From: Chryseobacterium takakiae
GTDB taxonomy: Bacteria > Bacteroidota > Bacteroidia > Flavobacteriales > Weeksellaceae
Reading direction: 5' to 3'
Length of the DNA stretch: 64,000 nucleotides
NCBI RefSeq assembly: GCF_900129385.1
Contig: NZ_FQVO01000003.1
Coordinates: forward strand, 248,001-312,000
Part shown: positions 54,287 to 64,000 of the stretch, piece after piece
Layout: each line of letters starts with the position of its first letter
Position numbering within the stretch: position 1 is the stretch's first letter
The notes under the pieces: model-generated
Told to the model about the DNA's origin: nothing
Seen by the model: the letters and a program-made list of their open reading frames with translations, nothing else
The model's database searches: none
Program-made: the position numbers and the translations under genes

Positions 54287-55999
54287 CTAATCTCTGAATT
54301 TCACATCTTTAATGTTAAGATAATGCGTAACGTTACCTTTCCAGTGATTTTCTTCAAGAGTAAAAGCAAGATCAAAGCTTTTCGTTCTGAAATCATCGGC
54401 AAACTGTCCCAATTTGAAACCTACACATTCAATATTTCTTCCGGTTGATTCCTGTCTGATATAAAATTTGAGATGGTTATTATCTTTACCCATCGTCTTA
54501 ATATAGCCTGAAACCTTCTGATTGGTCAAAGCAAGGATCGGTTTCATATTGTGAGGCCCGAAAGGAGCCAGCTTTCTGTGAAAATTAATAAACTCCCGGT
54601 TAATCTCATCGATCTGAATTTCAGAATCGATGGTAATGGAAGGTTCCTTTTGATGTTCCTTAATTTTTTCTGAAACTACTCTCTCAAATTTTTCCTTAAA
54701 GGCATCAAACTTATCTTTTTCCATTGAAAGTCCTGCCGCAGCGTGATGTCCTCCGAATTTAAGAAAATACTCAGAACACATATCCAAAGCTTCATGAACA
54801 TCAAAATCTGCTACAGATCTCGCGGAAGCAACCATTTCACCATTATTTCCATCAGTAAAAACCAAAGTTGGCTTATAATAAGTTTCAATTAATCGCGATG
54901 CTACAATTCCGATCACGCCTTTATTCCATTCAGGATGATAAACAATCGTGGTATATTTGGTTTCCTGCTGGGATTCAATTATTTGATTTAGGGCAGAAAG
55001 GGTAGAATTCATATCAAGCTCACGTCTTTCATCATTGAGATCCATAATATCGCTTACAATCTGGTGGGCATGTTTCAGATTATCCGAAACCATGAGTTCT
55101 ACAGCGGCTTTTCCGTGAGAAATTCTTCCCGCAGCATTGATTTTGGGAGCAATTTCAAATACTATATTAGAAATCTCAAAATGAGAAAGTTTGTCATCCG
55201 GAATTAATAATCTTAGGCCTAAATTTCTCGTTTTTCGCAGGGTTTTAAGACCCATTTTAGCAAGCACACGATTTTCGCCGGTCATAGAAACGATATCTGC
55301 GGCAATAGAAATGGCAAGAAGATCAGTAAGTTCAAAAAGTTCTGCTTCAGGGAGTTTGTAGATCGTATTTAAACCCTGGCAAAGTTTAAAGCCAACGCCA
55401 CATCCGGAAAGTTCTTTAAAAGGATAACGGCAGTCGCTTCTCTTGGGATCGAGAACGGCAACTGCATTCGGAATTTCTTCGCCGGGTAAATGGTGGTCGC
55501 AAATGATAAAATCAATGCCTAAATTCTGAGCATAATTGATCATATCCAATGCTTTGATTCCACAATCCAGGGCAATGATTAATGAAAAGCCGTTTTCTTT
55601 GGCGAAATCGATACCTTCAGTGGAAATTCCGTACCCTTCAGAATTTCTGTCGGGAATATAAAAATCAAGGTATTTTTTCTGAACAATTTTGCTGAGGTAC
55701 AGGTACATCAGGGCAACGGCAGTAGTTCCGTCTACATCGTAATCTCCGTACACCAGTATTTTTTCTCCATTCTCAATGGCGGTAGCAATGCGCTCTACCG
55801 CTTTTTGCATATCTGCCATTAAAAACGGATTGTGAATGTCGGTAAGGTTCGGTTTAAAAAACTCTCTGGCCTTTTGATAATTGTCAATTCCTCTAAGAAC
55901 GAGGAGTTTAGATTCAAAAGTTCCAAAACCAAGAGACGAACTTAATCCATCCACAATTTCTTCATCGGGTTCGGGCTTGTAAATCCATTTTTGACTCAT
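54287..55999 (-). CDS. recJ: Single-stranded-DNA-specific exonuclease RecJ
   Basis: 5'-3' single-strand exonuclease for recombination and mismatch or base-excision repair. The 570 residues show the DHH-family motifs: VYGDYDVDGTTAVALMYLYL, IALDCG, FIICDHHLPGEEIPNAVAVL, then the DHHA1 motif GGHHAAAGLSM, and an OB-like C-terminal domain. Mn-binding Asp and His residues are all in place. A possible TATTTTTG box lies only five bases before the ATG, which would give an almost leaderless mRNA. Confidence 0.97.
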   Translation of the reverse strand: MSQKWIYKPEPDEEIVDGLSSSLGFGTFESKLLVLRGIDNYQKAREFFKPNLTDIHNPFLMADMQKAVERIATAIENGEKILVYGDYDVDGTTAVALMYLYLSKIVQKKYLDFYIPDRNSEGYGISTEGIDFAKENGFSLIIALDCGIKALDMINYAQNLGIDFIICDHHLPGEEIPNAVAVLDPKRSDCRYPFKELSGCGVGFKLCQGLNTIYKLPEAELFELTDLLAISIAADIVSMTGENRVLAKMGLKTLRKTRNLGLRLLIPDDKLSHFEISNIVFEIAPKINAAGRISHGKAAVELMVSDNLKHAHQIVSDIMDLNDERRELDMNSTLSALNQIIESQQETKYTTIVYHPEWNKGVIGIVASRLIETYYKPTLVFTDGNNGEMVASARSVADFDVHEALDMCSEYFLKFGGHHAAAGLSMEKDKFDAFKEKFERVVSEKIKEHQKEPSITIDSEIQIDEINREFINFHRKLAPFGPHNMKPILALTNQKVSGYIKTMGKDNNHLKFYIRQESTGRNIECVGFKLGQFADDFRTKSFDLAFTLEENHWKGNVTHYLNIKDVKFRD

Positions 56000-56058
56000 T
56001 TCACAAAAATAGGGAAATATATTTTAAAAGGAAAGTTTTAATGCTGTCACAGGATGTT

Positions 56059-56089
56059 AAAAAAAACCGTTCAGGATATGAACGGTTTT
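56059..56089 (-). terminator. Terminator of the ABC-F gene
   Basis: AAAACCGTTCA pairs with TGAACGGTTTT over five bases, with eight T following on the minus strand. The stem is nearly identical to that of the rplQ terminator at 28301. Confidence 0.85.
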
Positions 56090-56095
56090 AAATAG

Positions 56096-57790
<1,695 letters not shown>

Positions 57791-57910
57791 TTAAATGTAA
57801 GGTATTTTTTATATATTTCATTTAATAAATTTATATAAATAAGGATTTTTCAAGAATAATTTGATGTGTAATCAGATAACCTTATTTATCCAGATATCAG
57901 ACGAATCAAG

Positions 57911-58369
57911 ATGAAAATAGAAAAGACAGTCAATATACTCAATAGAAGAGCCAGATTTGAATATGAAATTCTTGAAGAATATGAAGCAGGAATGGTGCTT
58001 ACCGGTACGGAGATAAAATCTTTGCGCTCTTCCAAAGCTTCTATTGCAGAATCCTTCTGTCAGTTTATTGACGGGGAATTGTATATAATTAATATGATGA
58101 TTGATGAGTATAAATTGGGCACATTTTATAATCATAAAACAAAAAGGGAACGGAAATTGCTGTTGCACAAAAAAGAGTTGCAAAAGCTGGAAAAGAAATT
58201 AAAGGATGCGGGGAATACCATTATACCTTTGAAATTATATATCAATGATAAGGGAAAAGCAAAGGTGCTGATTGCCCTCGGAAGGGGTAAAAAACTCTTT
58301 GATAAAAGGGAGAGCATTAAAGATAGAGAAAATAAACGTAACCTCGACAGAATATTAAAGAAAAGTTAA
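57911..58369 (+). CDS. smpB: SsrA-binding protein SmpB
   Basis: Partner of tmRNA in trans-translation, which rescues stalled ribosomes. The 152 residues show ILNRRARFEYEILEEYEAGM, LTGTEIKSLRSSKASIAESF, and the basic end LIALGRGKKLFDKRESIKDR. No tmRNA gene was found in the window, so ssrA lies elsewhere. It diverges from the ABC-F gene, another ribosome-associated factor. Confidence 0.98.
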   Translation: MKIEKTVNILNRRARFEYEILEEYEAGMVLTGTEIKSLRSSKASIAESFCQFIDGELYIINMMIDEYKLGTFYNHKTKRERKLLLHKKELQKLEKKLKDAGNTIIPLKLYINDKGKAKVLIALGRGKKLFDKRESIKDRENKRNLDRILKKS

Positions 58370-58446
58370 AAATCATCGGAAAAACTTTGTATATAAAGAA
58401 AAATTATATTTATTTTGCATTATCAATTATTTAATCATTTAATTCT

Positions 58447-59937
58447 ATGAAAAATCTAAAATTAGGAATTTCAGCATTGGCGCTTACTGTCGCTTCTACT
58501 GTGTTCGCTCAGACTACCAACAATCCGTGGTTAATCGGGGTTGGTGCTCATGCGGAAAACCACGCGGCACAGAGAGACAACTTCAGTAATACGTTCTCTG
58601 CTAATAATTTGACGAAGAACATGTTCAATGTGAACAACTTCTCTATTACTCCGCCGTTATCTAAGCTTACTGTTGCTAGAAACATAGGTAAAGGTTTGGT
58701 TATCGACTGGCAAACTACTGTAGGTAATGTTGAAAACAAGAGATTTAACATGGGTAAAGAATTCATGTTGATGACAGGTCTTGGTTTCCAAGCAAAAGCT
58801 GCAGGTCTTTTATGGGATGAAGAATCTTGGTTCGACCCATATTTAAGAGTTGGTGCTAACTACCTGAGACATGATTATACATCTCTTACATTCCCAAGAG
58901 AGGCTCTTATTAACGGAATGCCTACTGGAGAAGTAATTGGAAATGGTGACAATGGTAACGAAAACGGTAAAGCAAACTTCTTTACTGTTGCTACAGGTGC
59001 TGGTATTAACTTCTGGTTAACTAAAAACTTCGGTTTAGGTATTCAGGGAGATTATGTATCAACTCCAGGTGATAAATCAAACGTTGCTAACTTCTGGCAA
59101 GCTTCTGCTTCATTGAACTTCAGATTTGGTAACAGAGACAGAGATAAAGACGGTATCTTAGATAAAGACGATTTATGTCCTGATACTCCAGGTTTACCAG
59201 AATTCCAGGGATGTCCTGATACAGATGGAGACGGAGTTCCAGATAAAGATGATCAATGTCCAGACGTAGCTGGTCCGGTTGAAAACAACGGTTGTCCTTG
59301 GCCAGATACAGACGGTGACGGTGTAATCGATAAAGATGATGCTTGTCCTACTGTTGCAGGTCCTGCAGAAAACAACGGATGTCCTTGGCCAGATACAGAT
59401 GGTGACGGTATCTTAGATAAAGATGATGCTTGTCCTACAGTTCCAGGTCTTCCAGAATACAACGGATGTCCTAAGCCTAAGACACAAACTGCTATTGATG
59501 TTGAAACTAAATTAGGAAGTGTATTCTTCGATTTCAATAAAGCTACTATTAAGGCTGAATCTACTCCTGCTTTAGATGCTGCTGCTGAAATCATCAAAAA
59601 AGATGGTGGTAACTACTTATTAGAAGGTAGAACTGATGCTAAAGGATCTGAAGCTTACAACTTGAAACTATCTAGAGAAAGAGCTGCTGCAGTAGTTGCT
59701 GCTTTAGATGCAAGAGGTGTAGATGCTAATGCACTTAAATCTATCGGTGTTGGTGAGTCTAAAGCGACTGTTGCTGAAACGGCTTCTGACGCTGAAAGAC
59801 AAGTTGACAGAAAAGTTGTGGTAAGAGCTATCGAAAACGCTGACGAGTGGAATGCGATCAAGAAGAAAGATTATGAAGATGCTCCAGTGAAAAAAGCTCC
59901 GACTAAGAAAAAAGCTCCGGCTAAAAAAAGAAAATAA
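58447..59937 (+). CDS. OmpA-family outer-membrane protein with thrombospondin-3 repeats
   Basis: A 496-residue protein: signal peptide (MKNLKLGISALALTVASTVFA), an N-terminal beta-barrel-like region to about residue 235, four calcium-binding thrombospondin-type-3 repeats (DRDKDGILDKDDLCPDTPG and copies with CPWPDTDGDGV), then an OmpA domain (GSVFFDFNKATIKAESTPAL; LSRERAAAVVAALDARGV) that binds peptidoglycan. A Lys/Pro tail (KKAPTKKKAPAKKRK) ends it. It tethers outer membrane and wall; the repeats also make direct DNA repeats at about 59150-59470. Own terminator downstream. Confidence 0.95.
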   Translation: MKNLKLGISALALTVASTVFAQTTNNPWLIGVGAHAENHAAQRDNFSNTFSANNLTKNMFNVNNFSITPPLSKLTVARNIGKGLVIDWQTTVGNVENKRFNMGKEFMLMTGLGFQAKAAGLLWDEESWFDPYLRVGANYLRHDYTSLTFPREALINGMPTGEVIGNGDNGNENGKANFFTVATGAGINFWLTKNFGLGIQGDYVSTPGDKSNVANFWQASASLNFRFGNRDRDKDGILDKDDLCPDTPGLPEFQGCPDTDGDGVPDKDDQCPDVAGPVENNGCPWPDTDGDGVIDKDDACPTVAGPAENNGCPWPDTDGDGILDKDDACPTVPGLPEYNGCPKPKTQTAIDVETKLGSVFFDFNKATIKAESTPALDAAAEIIKKDGGNYLLEGRTDAKGSEAYNLKLSRERAAAVVAALDARGVDANALKSIGVGESKATVAETASDAERQVDRKVVVRAIENADEWNAIKKKDYEDAPVKKAPTKKKAPAKKRK

Positions 59938-59955
59938 TCAATTTTTCTAAATAAT

Positions 59956-59990
59956 AAATACCTCCAGTGTTCTGGAGGTATTTTTTTTTC
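59956..59990 (+). terminator. Terminator of the ompA-like gene
   Basis: AAATACCTCCAG pairs with CTGGAGGTATTT over TGTT, with a long T run overlapping the stem end: a strong intrinsic terminator, fitting a highly expressed outer-membrane protein. Confidence 0.92.
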
Positions 59991-60030
59991 GTTCACTTTT
60001 AATTAATTTTGTTGAAAATTTAAAAATAAA

Positions 60031-60771
60031 ATGGGAAGAGCATTTGAATATAGAAAAGCTTCTAAAATGGCCAGATGGGATAAAATGGCCAAAACTTTTT
60101 CTAAAATAGGAAAGGATATCGCATTAGCAGTAAAAGCAGGCGGTCCTGATCCGGAATCAAATCCTGCACTGAGAAGATGTATCCAGAATGCGAAGGGGGC
60201 AAATATGCCGAAGGATAATGTGGAAAGAGCGATTAAAAAAGCAAGTGGTGCAGATGCTGAAAACTACGAGGAAATCACCTACGAAGGCTATGGCCAGGGA
60301 GGAGTGGCATTCTTTATTGAATGTACAACTAACAACACAACAAGAACGGTTGCCAACGTAAGGGCTGTTTTCAATAAATTTGACGGAAACCTCGGTAAAA
60401 ACGGAGAACTGGCTTTCATCTTCGACAGAAAAGGAATTTTTACCATTGATCTGGCTCAGATTAAAATGGATTGGGATGATTTTGAAATGGAGATGATTGA
60501 TGGAGGTGCAGAAGATGTAGAAAAAGATGAAGAAGAAGTAATGATTACTACTGCGTTTGAAGATTTTGGTTCTTTATCGCATAAATTAGATGAACTTGGA
60601 ATTGAAGCAAAAAGTGCAGAGCTTCAGAGAATTCCTAATAACATAAAAGAAGTAAATGAAGAACAGTTTAAAGCAAATATGAAAATGCTTGAGCGCTTCG
60701 AAGATGATGATGATGTACAAAATGTTTATCATAACATGGAAATCTCGGAAGAGATGATGAATACGCTTTAA
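60031..60771 (+). CDS. YebC/PmpR-family protein
   Basis: A 246-residue member of the YebC/PmpR family, long called a transcriptional regulator; some members (TACO1-like) act in translation of difficult sequences. Markers: start MGRAFEYRKASKMARWDKMA, a basic N-terminal helix domain, NMPKDNVERAIKKASGAD, YEGYGQGGVAFFIECTTNNT, and NLGKNGELAFIFDRKG. It is followed by a palindromic terminator, so likely monocistronic. Confidence 0.95.
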   Translation: MGRAFEYRKASKMARWDKMAKTFSKIGKDIALAVKAGGPDPESNPALRRCIQNAKGANMPKDNVERAIKKASGADAENYEEITYEGYGQGGVAFFIECTTNNTTRTVANVRAVFNKFDGNLGKNGELAFIFDRKGIFTIDLAQIKMDWDDFEMEMIDGGAEDVEKDEEEVMITTAFEDFGSLSHKLDELGIEAKSAELQRIPNNIKEVNEEQFKANMKMLERFEDDDDVQNVYHNMEISEEMMNTL

Positions 60772-60795
60772 TATTTGGAATTCATATCATACAAG

Positions 60796-60823
60796 CCTCA
60801 CAGTTTAAACTGTGAGGTTTTTT
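60796..60823 (+). terminator. Terminator of the yebC-type gene
   Basis: A 22-base perfect palindrome (CCTCACAGTTT arm, 60796-60817) followed by six T. A perfect intrinsic terminator. Confidence 0.9.
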
Positions 60824-60890
60824 GCAATACATAAAAATAACATCATATTCATATACAGTTAACTTTCAAGTAGTTTCTTTGCATAAAACT

Positions 60891-61718
60891 ATGAAAAGAA
60901 ACGTTGAATTAGTTGTCATATCGGATGTGCATTTGGGAACCTATGGTTGCAAGGCGAAGGAATTGATGCGGTATCTCAATTCTATTCAGCCGAAAACACT
61001 GATTCTGAACGGTGATATCATTGATATCTGGCAATTCAAAAAGTCTTACTTTCCTAAAGCTCATCTGAAAGTGATTAAAAAAATCCTTTCATTGGCTACA
61101 AAAAATACAGATGTGTATTACATTACCGGAAATCATGATGAAATGTTCCGGAAATTTACCGATTTCGAATTGGGTAATCTGAAAGTCTGTAATAAAATCT
61201 GCTTACATATTGATGATAAGAAAACGTGGATTTTCCATGGCGATGTTTTTGATGCTTCCGTTCAGCATTCTAAATGGATTGCCAAGCTCGGAGGAAAAGG
61301 TTATGATCTGTTAATTGTTATCAATAATATCGTAAATTGGTTTTTGGAAAAAGTGGGAAAAGAAAAATACTCATTCTCTAAAAAGATCAAAAATAACGTA
61401 AAAAAGGCAGTTAAGTATATCGGAGATTTTGAACTGACCGCTTCCGAACTGGCTATTGATAATCATTATGATTATGTAGTATGCGGACATATTCATCAGC
61501 CACAGATTCGTAAAGTTTCTAATAAAAAGGGTTCCTGCATTTATCTTAATTCCGGGGACTGGATTGAAAATCTTTCCGCTTTGGAATATCATGATAAAGA
61601 ATGGAAAATTTTTTACTACGAAGAGCATAAGCATTTATTGAAAGATGATGCTACAGACGAAATCCAGGATATTAGCAGCACTGATCTTTTAAAAATAGTA
61701 ACCAATTTCGCCGAATGA
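60891..61718 (+). CDS. Metallophosphoesterase, LpxH-like UDP-diacylglucosamine hydrolase type
   Basis: A 275-residue calcineurin-like phosphoesterase. Metal ligands are visible: SDVHLGTYGC, LNGDIIDIWQF, ITGNHDEMF, IFHGDVFDA and VCGHIHQP. This spacing matches the LpxH/LpxG group of lipid A pathway hydrolases and related proteins in Bacteroidota. A longer frame from 60822 overlaps the preceding terminator; the ATG at 60891 is used. The stop overlaps the next ATG (ATGA), so it is coupled to the glycosyltransferase, which suggests a joint envelope-glycolipid role. Confidence 0.83.
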   Translation: MKRNVELVVISDVHLGTYGCKAKELMRYLNSIQPKTLILNGDIIDIWQFKKSYFPKAHLKVIKKILSLATKNTDVYYITGNHDEMFRKFTDFELGNLKVCNKICLHIDDKKTWIFHGDVFDASVQHSKWIAKLGGKGYDLLIVINNIVNWFLEKVGKEKYSFSKKIKNNVKKAVKYIGDFELTASELAIDNHYDYVVCGHIHQPQIRKVSNKKGSCIYLNSGDWIENLSALEYHDKEWKIFYYEEHKHLLKDDATDEIQDISSTDLLKIVTNFAE

Positions 61719-62689
61719 AAATCTTATATGCATTTCAGGGGACAGGAAACGGGCATGTTGCACGTGCTCAGGAGATTGTTCCTATTCTGAAAAAGTATGC
61801 GTCTGTTGAAACACTGATCAGCGGTCACCAGTCACAGCTGAAGGCAGATTTTGACGTTAATTACCAGCATAAAGGAATTTCCCTATTATATAATAAAGCA
61901 GGAGGATTATCCTACCGTAAAACATTTACGGATAATAATTTTCTGGAAGCTTTCAAAACGATCAGGGAAATCAACCTTTCTGAATATGATCTTATCATTA
62001 ATGATTATGAACCGCTTACCGGCTGGGCATGCAAGATCAAAAATTATCCTATGATTGAGTTGAGCCATCAGGCTTCTATGCTATTTAAAGAAACTCCGAA
62101 ACCGGATAAGAAAGATTTTTTTGGAGAGCTTGTGCTGAAATATTATGTTCCCAGCAACCATAAAATCGGATTTCATTTCGAAAATTATCATCCTCAGATT
62201 AAAAAGCCCGTAATAAGAAGAAAAATAAGAAACCTTAATCCCGATAAAAAAGGCTTTTATCTTGTCTATCTTCCAAGTTTTTCAGATGAAAATATTATTA
62301 AAGTTTTAAAACAAATTCCGGTGGAATGGAAAGTTTTTTCCAAATATTCAAAACTTCAGTTTAAAGAAAATAATGTTGAAGTTTTCCCCATAGATGAAAT
62401 TCAATATCTCAGAAGTTTCGAAAATTGCGATGGAATTCTTTGCAATGCGGGTTTTGAAACTCCTGCAGAAGCGCTTTTCATGGATAAGAAACTATTTGTG
62501 ATTCCTATTCATAATCAGTATGAACAGGAATGTAATGCCTGCGCTTTAGACAAAATGGGAATACCGAATTCCAATATTTTAAAGCTTGAGGAAATTCAGG
62601 ACTGGGTAGATTCAGACCAGCATCTGAAAGTTGATTATCCTGATGATATTGAAAGTATATTATTAAATGAAGTTTTGGGTTTTGGTTAA
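61715..62689 (+). CDS. Glycosyltransferase (MJ1255/MurG-like fold)
   Basis: A 324-residue GT-B-like protein. The N terminus ILYAFQGTGNGHVARAQEIV carries the Gly-rich loop typical of the MJ1255/VC2487 family and MurG-like enzymes; the late CNAGFETPAEALFMDKKLFV segment is the nucleotide-sugar site and FVIPIHNQYEQECNACAL follows. No signal peptide; probably peripheral on the inner membrane. Acceptor not known. Its ATG overlaps the phosphoesterase stop, suggesting linked action on a lipid-linked sugar. Confidence 0.85.
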   Translation: MKILYAFQGTGNGHVARAQEIVPILKKYASVETLISGHQSQLKADFDVNYQHKGISLLYNKAGGLSYRKTFTDNNFLEAFKTIREINLSEYDLIINDYEPLTGWACKIKNYPMIELSHQASMLFKETPKPDKKDFFGELVLKYYVPSNHKIGFHFENYHPQIKKPVIRRKIRNLNPDKKGFYLVYLPSFSDENIIKVLKQIPVEWKVFSKYSKLQFKENNVEVFPIDEIQYLRSFENCDGILCNAGFETPAEALFMDKKLFVIPIHNQYEQECNACALDKMGIPNSNILKLEEIQDWVDSDQHLKVDYPDDIESILLNEVLGFG

Positions 62690-62771
62690 TGTCTTAAGAT
62701 GATATTATTAAAGATAAATAGTTATATTTACATTATCTAAAACAAAACTTTTAACACCAAAAATTATTAAA

Positions 62772-62942
62772 ATGAAAAAATCAGAAATCTTAAAAGGTAA
62801 AGCCTTGTCTAAAAATGAGCTCAAAAGTCTTTATGCAGGAGATAAAAATCCATCATGCGTGATCTCTTGTTGTGACCCGAAATTACCGCCGTGCGGATTT
62901 GTTAATTGCAATGGTATACAATGTCCCGGACAGCCAAAATAA
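62772..62942 (+). CDS. Second Cys-rich small peptide with leader-like N terminus
   Basis: A 56-residue peptide starting MKKSEILKGKALSKNELKSL and then YAGDKN. The N-terminal helix resembles leaders of bacteriocin-like precursors of Chryseobacterium (basic start, K.LS..ELK pattern). In place of a Gly-Gly there is Ala22-Gly23. The rest holds six Cys among Pro and Gly (PSCVISCCDPKLPPCG; FVNCNGIQCPG). It could be exported, cross-linked or metal-binding. It has its own terminator; no exporter is nearby. Confidence 0.72.
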   Translation: MKKSEILKGKALSKNELKSLYAGDKNPSCVISCCDPKLPPCGFVNCNGIQCPGQPK

Positions 62943-62960
62943 ATCGTAATGACTTCAAAT

Positions 62961-62987
62961 AAAAAGACCACAAATGGTCTTTTTTTT
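62961..62987 (+). terminator. Terminator of the second Cys-rich peptide gene
   Basis: AAAAAGACCA pairs with TGGTCTTTTT over CAAA, with further T. Strong terminator, supporting the peptide ORF as a real transcription unit. Confidence 0.88.
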
Positions 62988-63003
62988 ATTTATCAGGAAT
63001 AAG

Positions 63004-63294
63004 CTATCTGTTAAGAAAAACGTCGTCAACATTGTTCATTCTCATCATCACAGATCTTGCGTAAGAACAGTGCGGATAAACTTTCCAGTTGTTTTCTCTT
63101 GCAAATTTTATGGCTTCTTCCACCAGATATTTTCCCATTCCGCGGCCTTCAAATTCGGGATGTACCAATACGAAAGAAATGATAAACTTATTATCTTCGG
63201 GGAAAATAGTGTATGTCAGCCTTCCGATTTCCTTTAATTCATTATTTAAAGTAATGACCCCGCCGTTTCCGGATTTATTATTTTCAAATCTCAT
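63004..63294 (-). CDS. GNAT-family N-acetyltransferase (YjdJ type)
   Basis: A 96-residue short GNAT protein: IGRLTYTIFPEDNKFIISFV strand pair, then VHPEFEGRGMGKYLVEEAIK with the acetyl-CoA-binding loop (GRGMGK), and VYPHCSYARSVMMR, matching the small COG2388-type GNAT group. Substrate unknown. Convergent with the Cys-rich peptide gene across its terminator. Confidence 0.87.
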   Translation of the reverse strand: MRFENNKSGNGGVITLNNELKEIGRLTYTIFPEDNKFIISFVLVHPEFEGRGMGKYLVEEAIKFARENNWKVYPHCSYARSVMMRMNNVDDVFLNR

Positions 63295-63456
63295 AATCTA
63301 AGTTTTATTAAAAGTAAAAATACAAAAACTGCACCGCTGAAGTTTTGATGTACGTTAAAGAAAGGCATAGTGAATTGTCAATCGTCAATTCGCTGTACTT
63401 TGTGAATATTCTGATACAGACATCATTCTAAATATTATTTAAACTGACCATTCATC

Positions 63457-64000
63457 TTAATTATCTTTTCCGGTGTAATAATTATAATCTTTGATAATAA
63501 TTCCTATAAACTGTCTTTCCGTCATTTTTGTAGGATCTACTTCAAGCTTTAGAATCGTTTTGATCTTATCCGAAAGTTTACGGATAACCTGGCGGTCATC
63601 AATTCTCAGGGCCTTGAGATAATTATCCTTAATGATTCTCATATCATTATCACTCAGTGCAATTACCTGAGGAAAAGTAGGAATATAATCTTCGCGGATA
63701 TTTTCTAAAATAGTATGTGAAATATTAATCTTGTTTTTTAAAGAAATCACAGCCGTTCCCGAAGCAATGTCTCCTAATCGCTGATTATTTTTGGAAACAA
63801 TCATAGAAACCAGTCCTACAACTCCTGCAAAAGAAGTATCTATGATCCTGAAAACCCATCGGATCAGGTAATCCCCAAACCCAGCCTGATAACCATCAAT
63901 CTTTACAACACGGATTTTCATAACTTTTTTTCCGGGGGTCTGACCTTCCATAAGGCTTTCAAAAACTACAGGATACACAACGGTAGGAAAAAGAAGGATG
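63457..64000 (-). CDS. RDD-family membrane protein, truncated by the window edge
   Basis: The visible part runs from the window edge to the stop at 63457. An RDD-type region (ESLMEGQTPGKKVMKIRVVK; FGDYLIRWVFRIIDT) with a membrane segment VVGLVSMIVSKNNQRLGDIA is followed by a charged cytoplasmic tail of about 100 residues. A GTG at 63978 could start translation, but the frame remains open and hydrophobic (ILLFPTVVYPVV) up to position 64000, so the true start lies beyond the window. Function of RDD proteins is mostly unknown, possibly transport. Confidence 0.85.
   Translation of the reverse strand, partial: ILLFPTVVYPVVFESLMEGQTPGKKVMKIRVVKIDGYQAGFGDYLIRWVFRIIDTSFAGVVGLVSMIVSKNNQRLGDIASGTAVISLKNKINISHTILENIREDYIPTFPQVIALSDNDMRIIKDNYLKALRIDDRQVIRKLSDKIKTILKLEVDPTKMTERQFIGIIIKDYNYYTGKDN

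Noticed and set aside
59253..59597. Minus-strand frame opposite the thrombospondin-3 repeats
   Set aside because: Its internal repetition simply mirrors the repeated coding sequence on the plus strand.

Overview
The window looks like a chromosome segment of a Chryseobacterium-type bacterium (Bacteroidota, Flavobacteriia, Weeksellaceae). This is inferred from several things: AT-rich DNA; A-rich start regions without clear Shine-Dalgarno sites; Bacteroidota-type promoters (TTG, about 19 bp, TAnnTTTG) directly visible before rpsL, rplC and other genes; two GLPGLI-family proteins; an OmpA protein with thrombospondin-3 repeats; a TonB-type outer-membrane barrel; and small Cys-rich peptides with leader-like N termini. 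No rRNA, tRNA, CRISPR array, insertion sequence or prophage was found.

Layout. 1-4.3 kb: edge of a frameshifted membrane gene, a (TTAG)14 array, a YciI-domain lipoprotein, pncB, dps and a large membrane protein. 4.4-7.8 kb: rpsL-rpsG-fusA-rpsJ with its own promoter and terminator. 8-14.2 kb: accessory genes lying between rpsJ and rplC (two GLPGLI proteins, a small membrane protein, and an opposing operon of a 900-residue secreted protein plus lipoprotein). 14.3-28.3 kb: the S10-spc-alpha ribosomal supercluster rplC to rplQ, including secY, infA and rpoA, behind a second strong promoter; rpmD and rpmJ are short but present.

28.3-33.7 kb is accessory: very small ORFs, a hairpin, a NarL/LuxR response regulator, a lipoprotein, an integral membrane protein and a histidine kinase in overlapping order, then three uncharacterised genes. 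It resembles an undescribed peptide- or envelope-sensing circuit. 33.8-37.5 kb: enolase, citrate synthase and two unknowns. 37.6 kb: a double-glycine Cys-rich peptide. 38-44.3 kb: an arginine/polyamine region with an arginine-deiminase-like enzyme, a nonsense-broken four-helix-bundle gene, a (CACTAAAA)12 array, then ctlX, speD, a DUF4178 protein, a 65-residue membrane protein, a DUF350 protein and a membrane-bound spermidine-synthase-like enzyme packed as one unit. A toxin-antitoxin pair, an FAD oxidoreductase, a membrane protein and a GH43 enzyme follow.

49.6-64 kb: alpha/beta hydrolase lipoprotein, TonB-type barrel, DUF3817 protein, nadD-recJ, ABC-F ATPase, smpB, ompA-like, yebC, an LpxH-like metallophosphoesterase coupled to a glycosyltransferase, a second Cys-rich peptide, a GNAT acetyltransferase and an RDD protein running off the right edge. 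NAD synthesis appears twice (pncB, nadD). The two most interesting loci are the small-ORF/two-component locus near 29-32 kb and the polyamine-membrane cassette near 40-44 kb.
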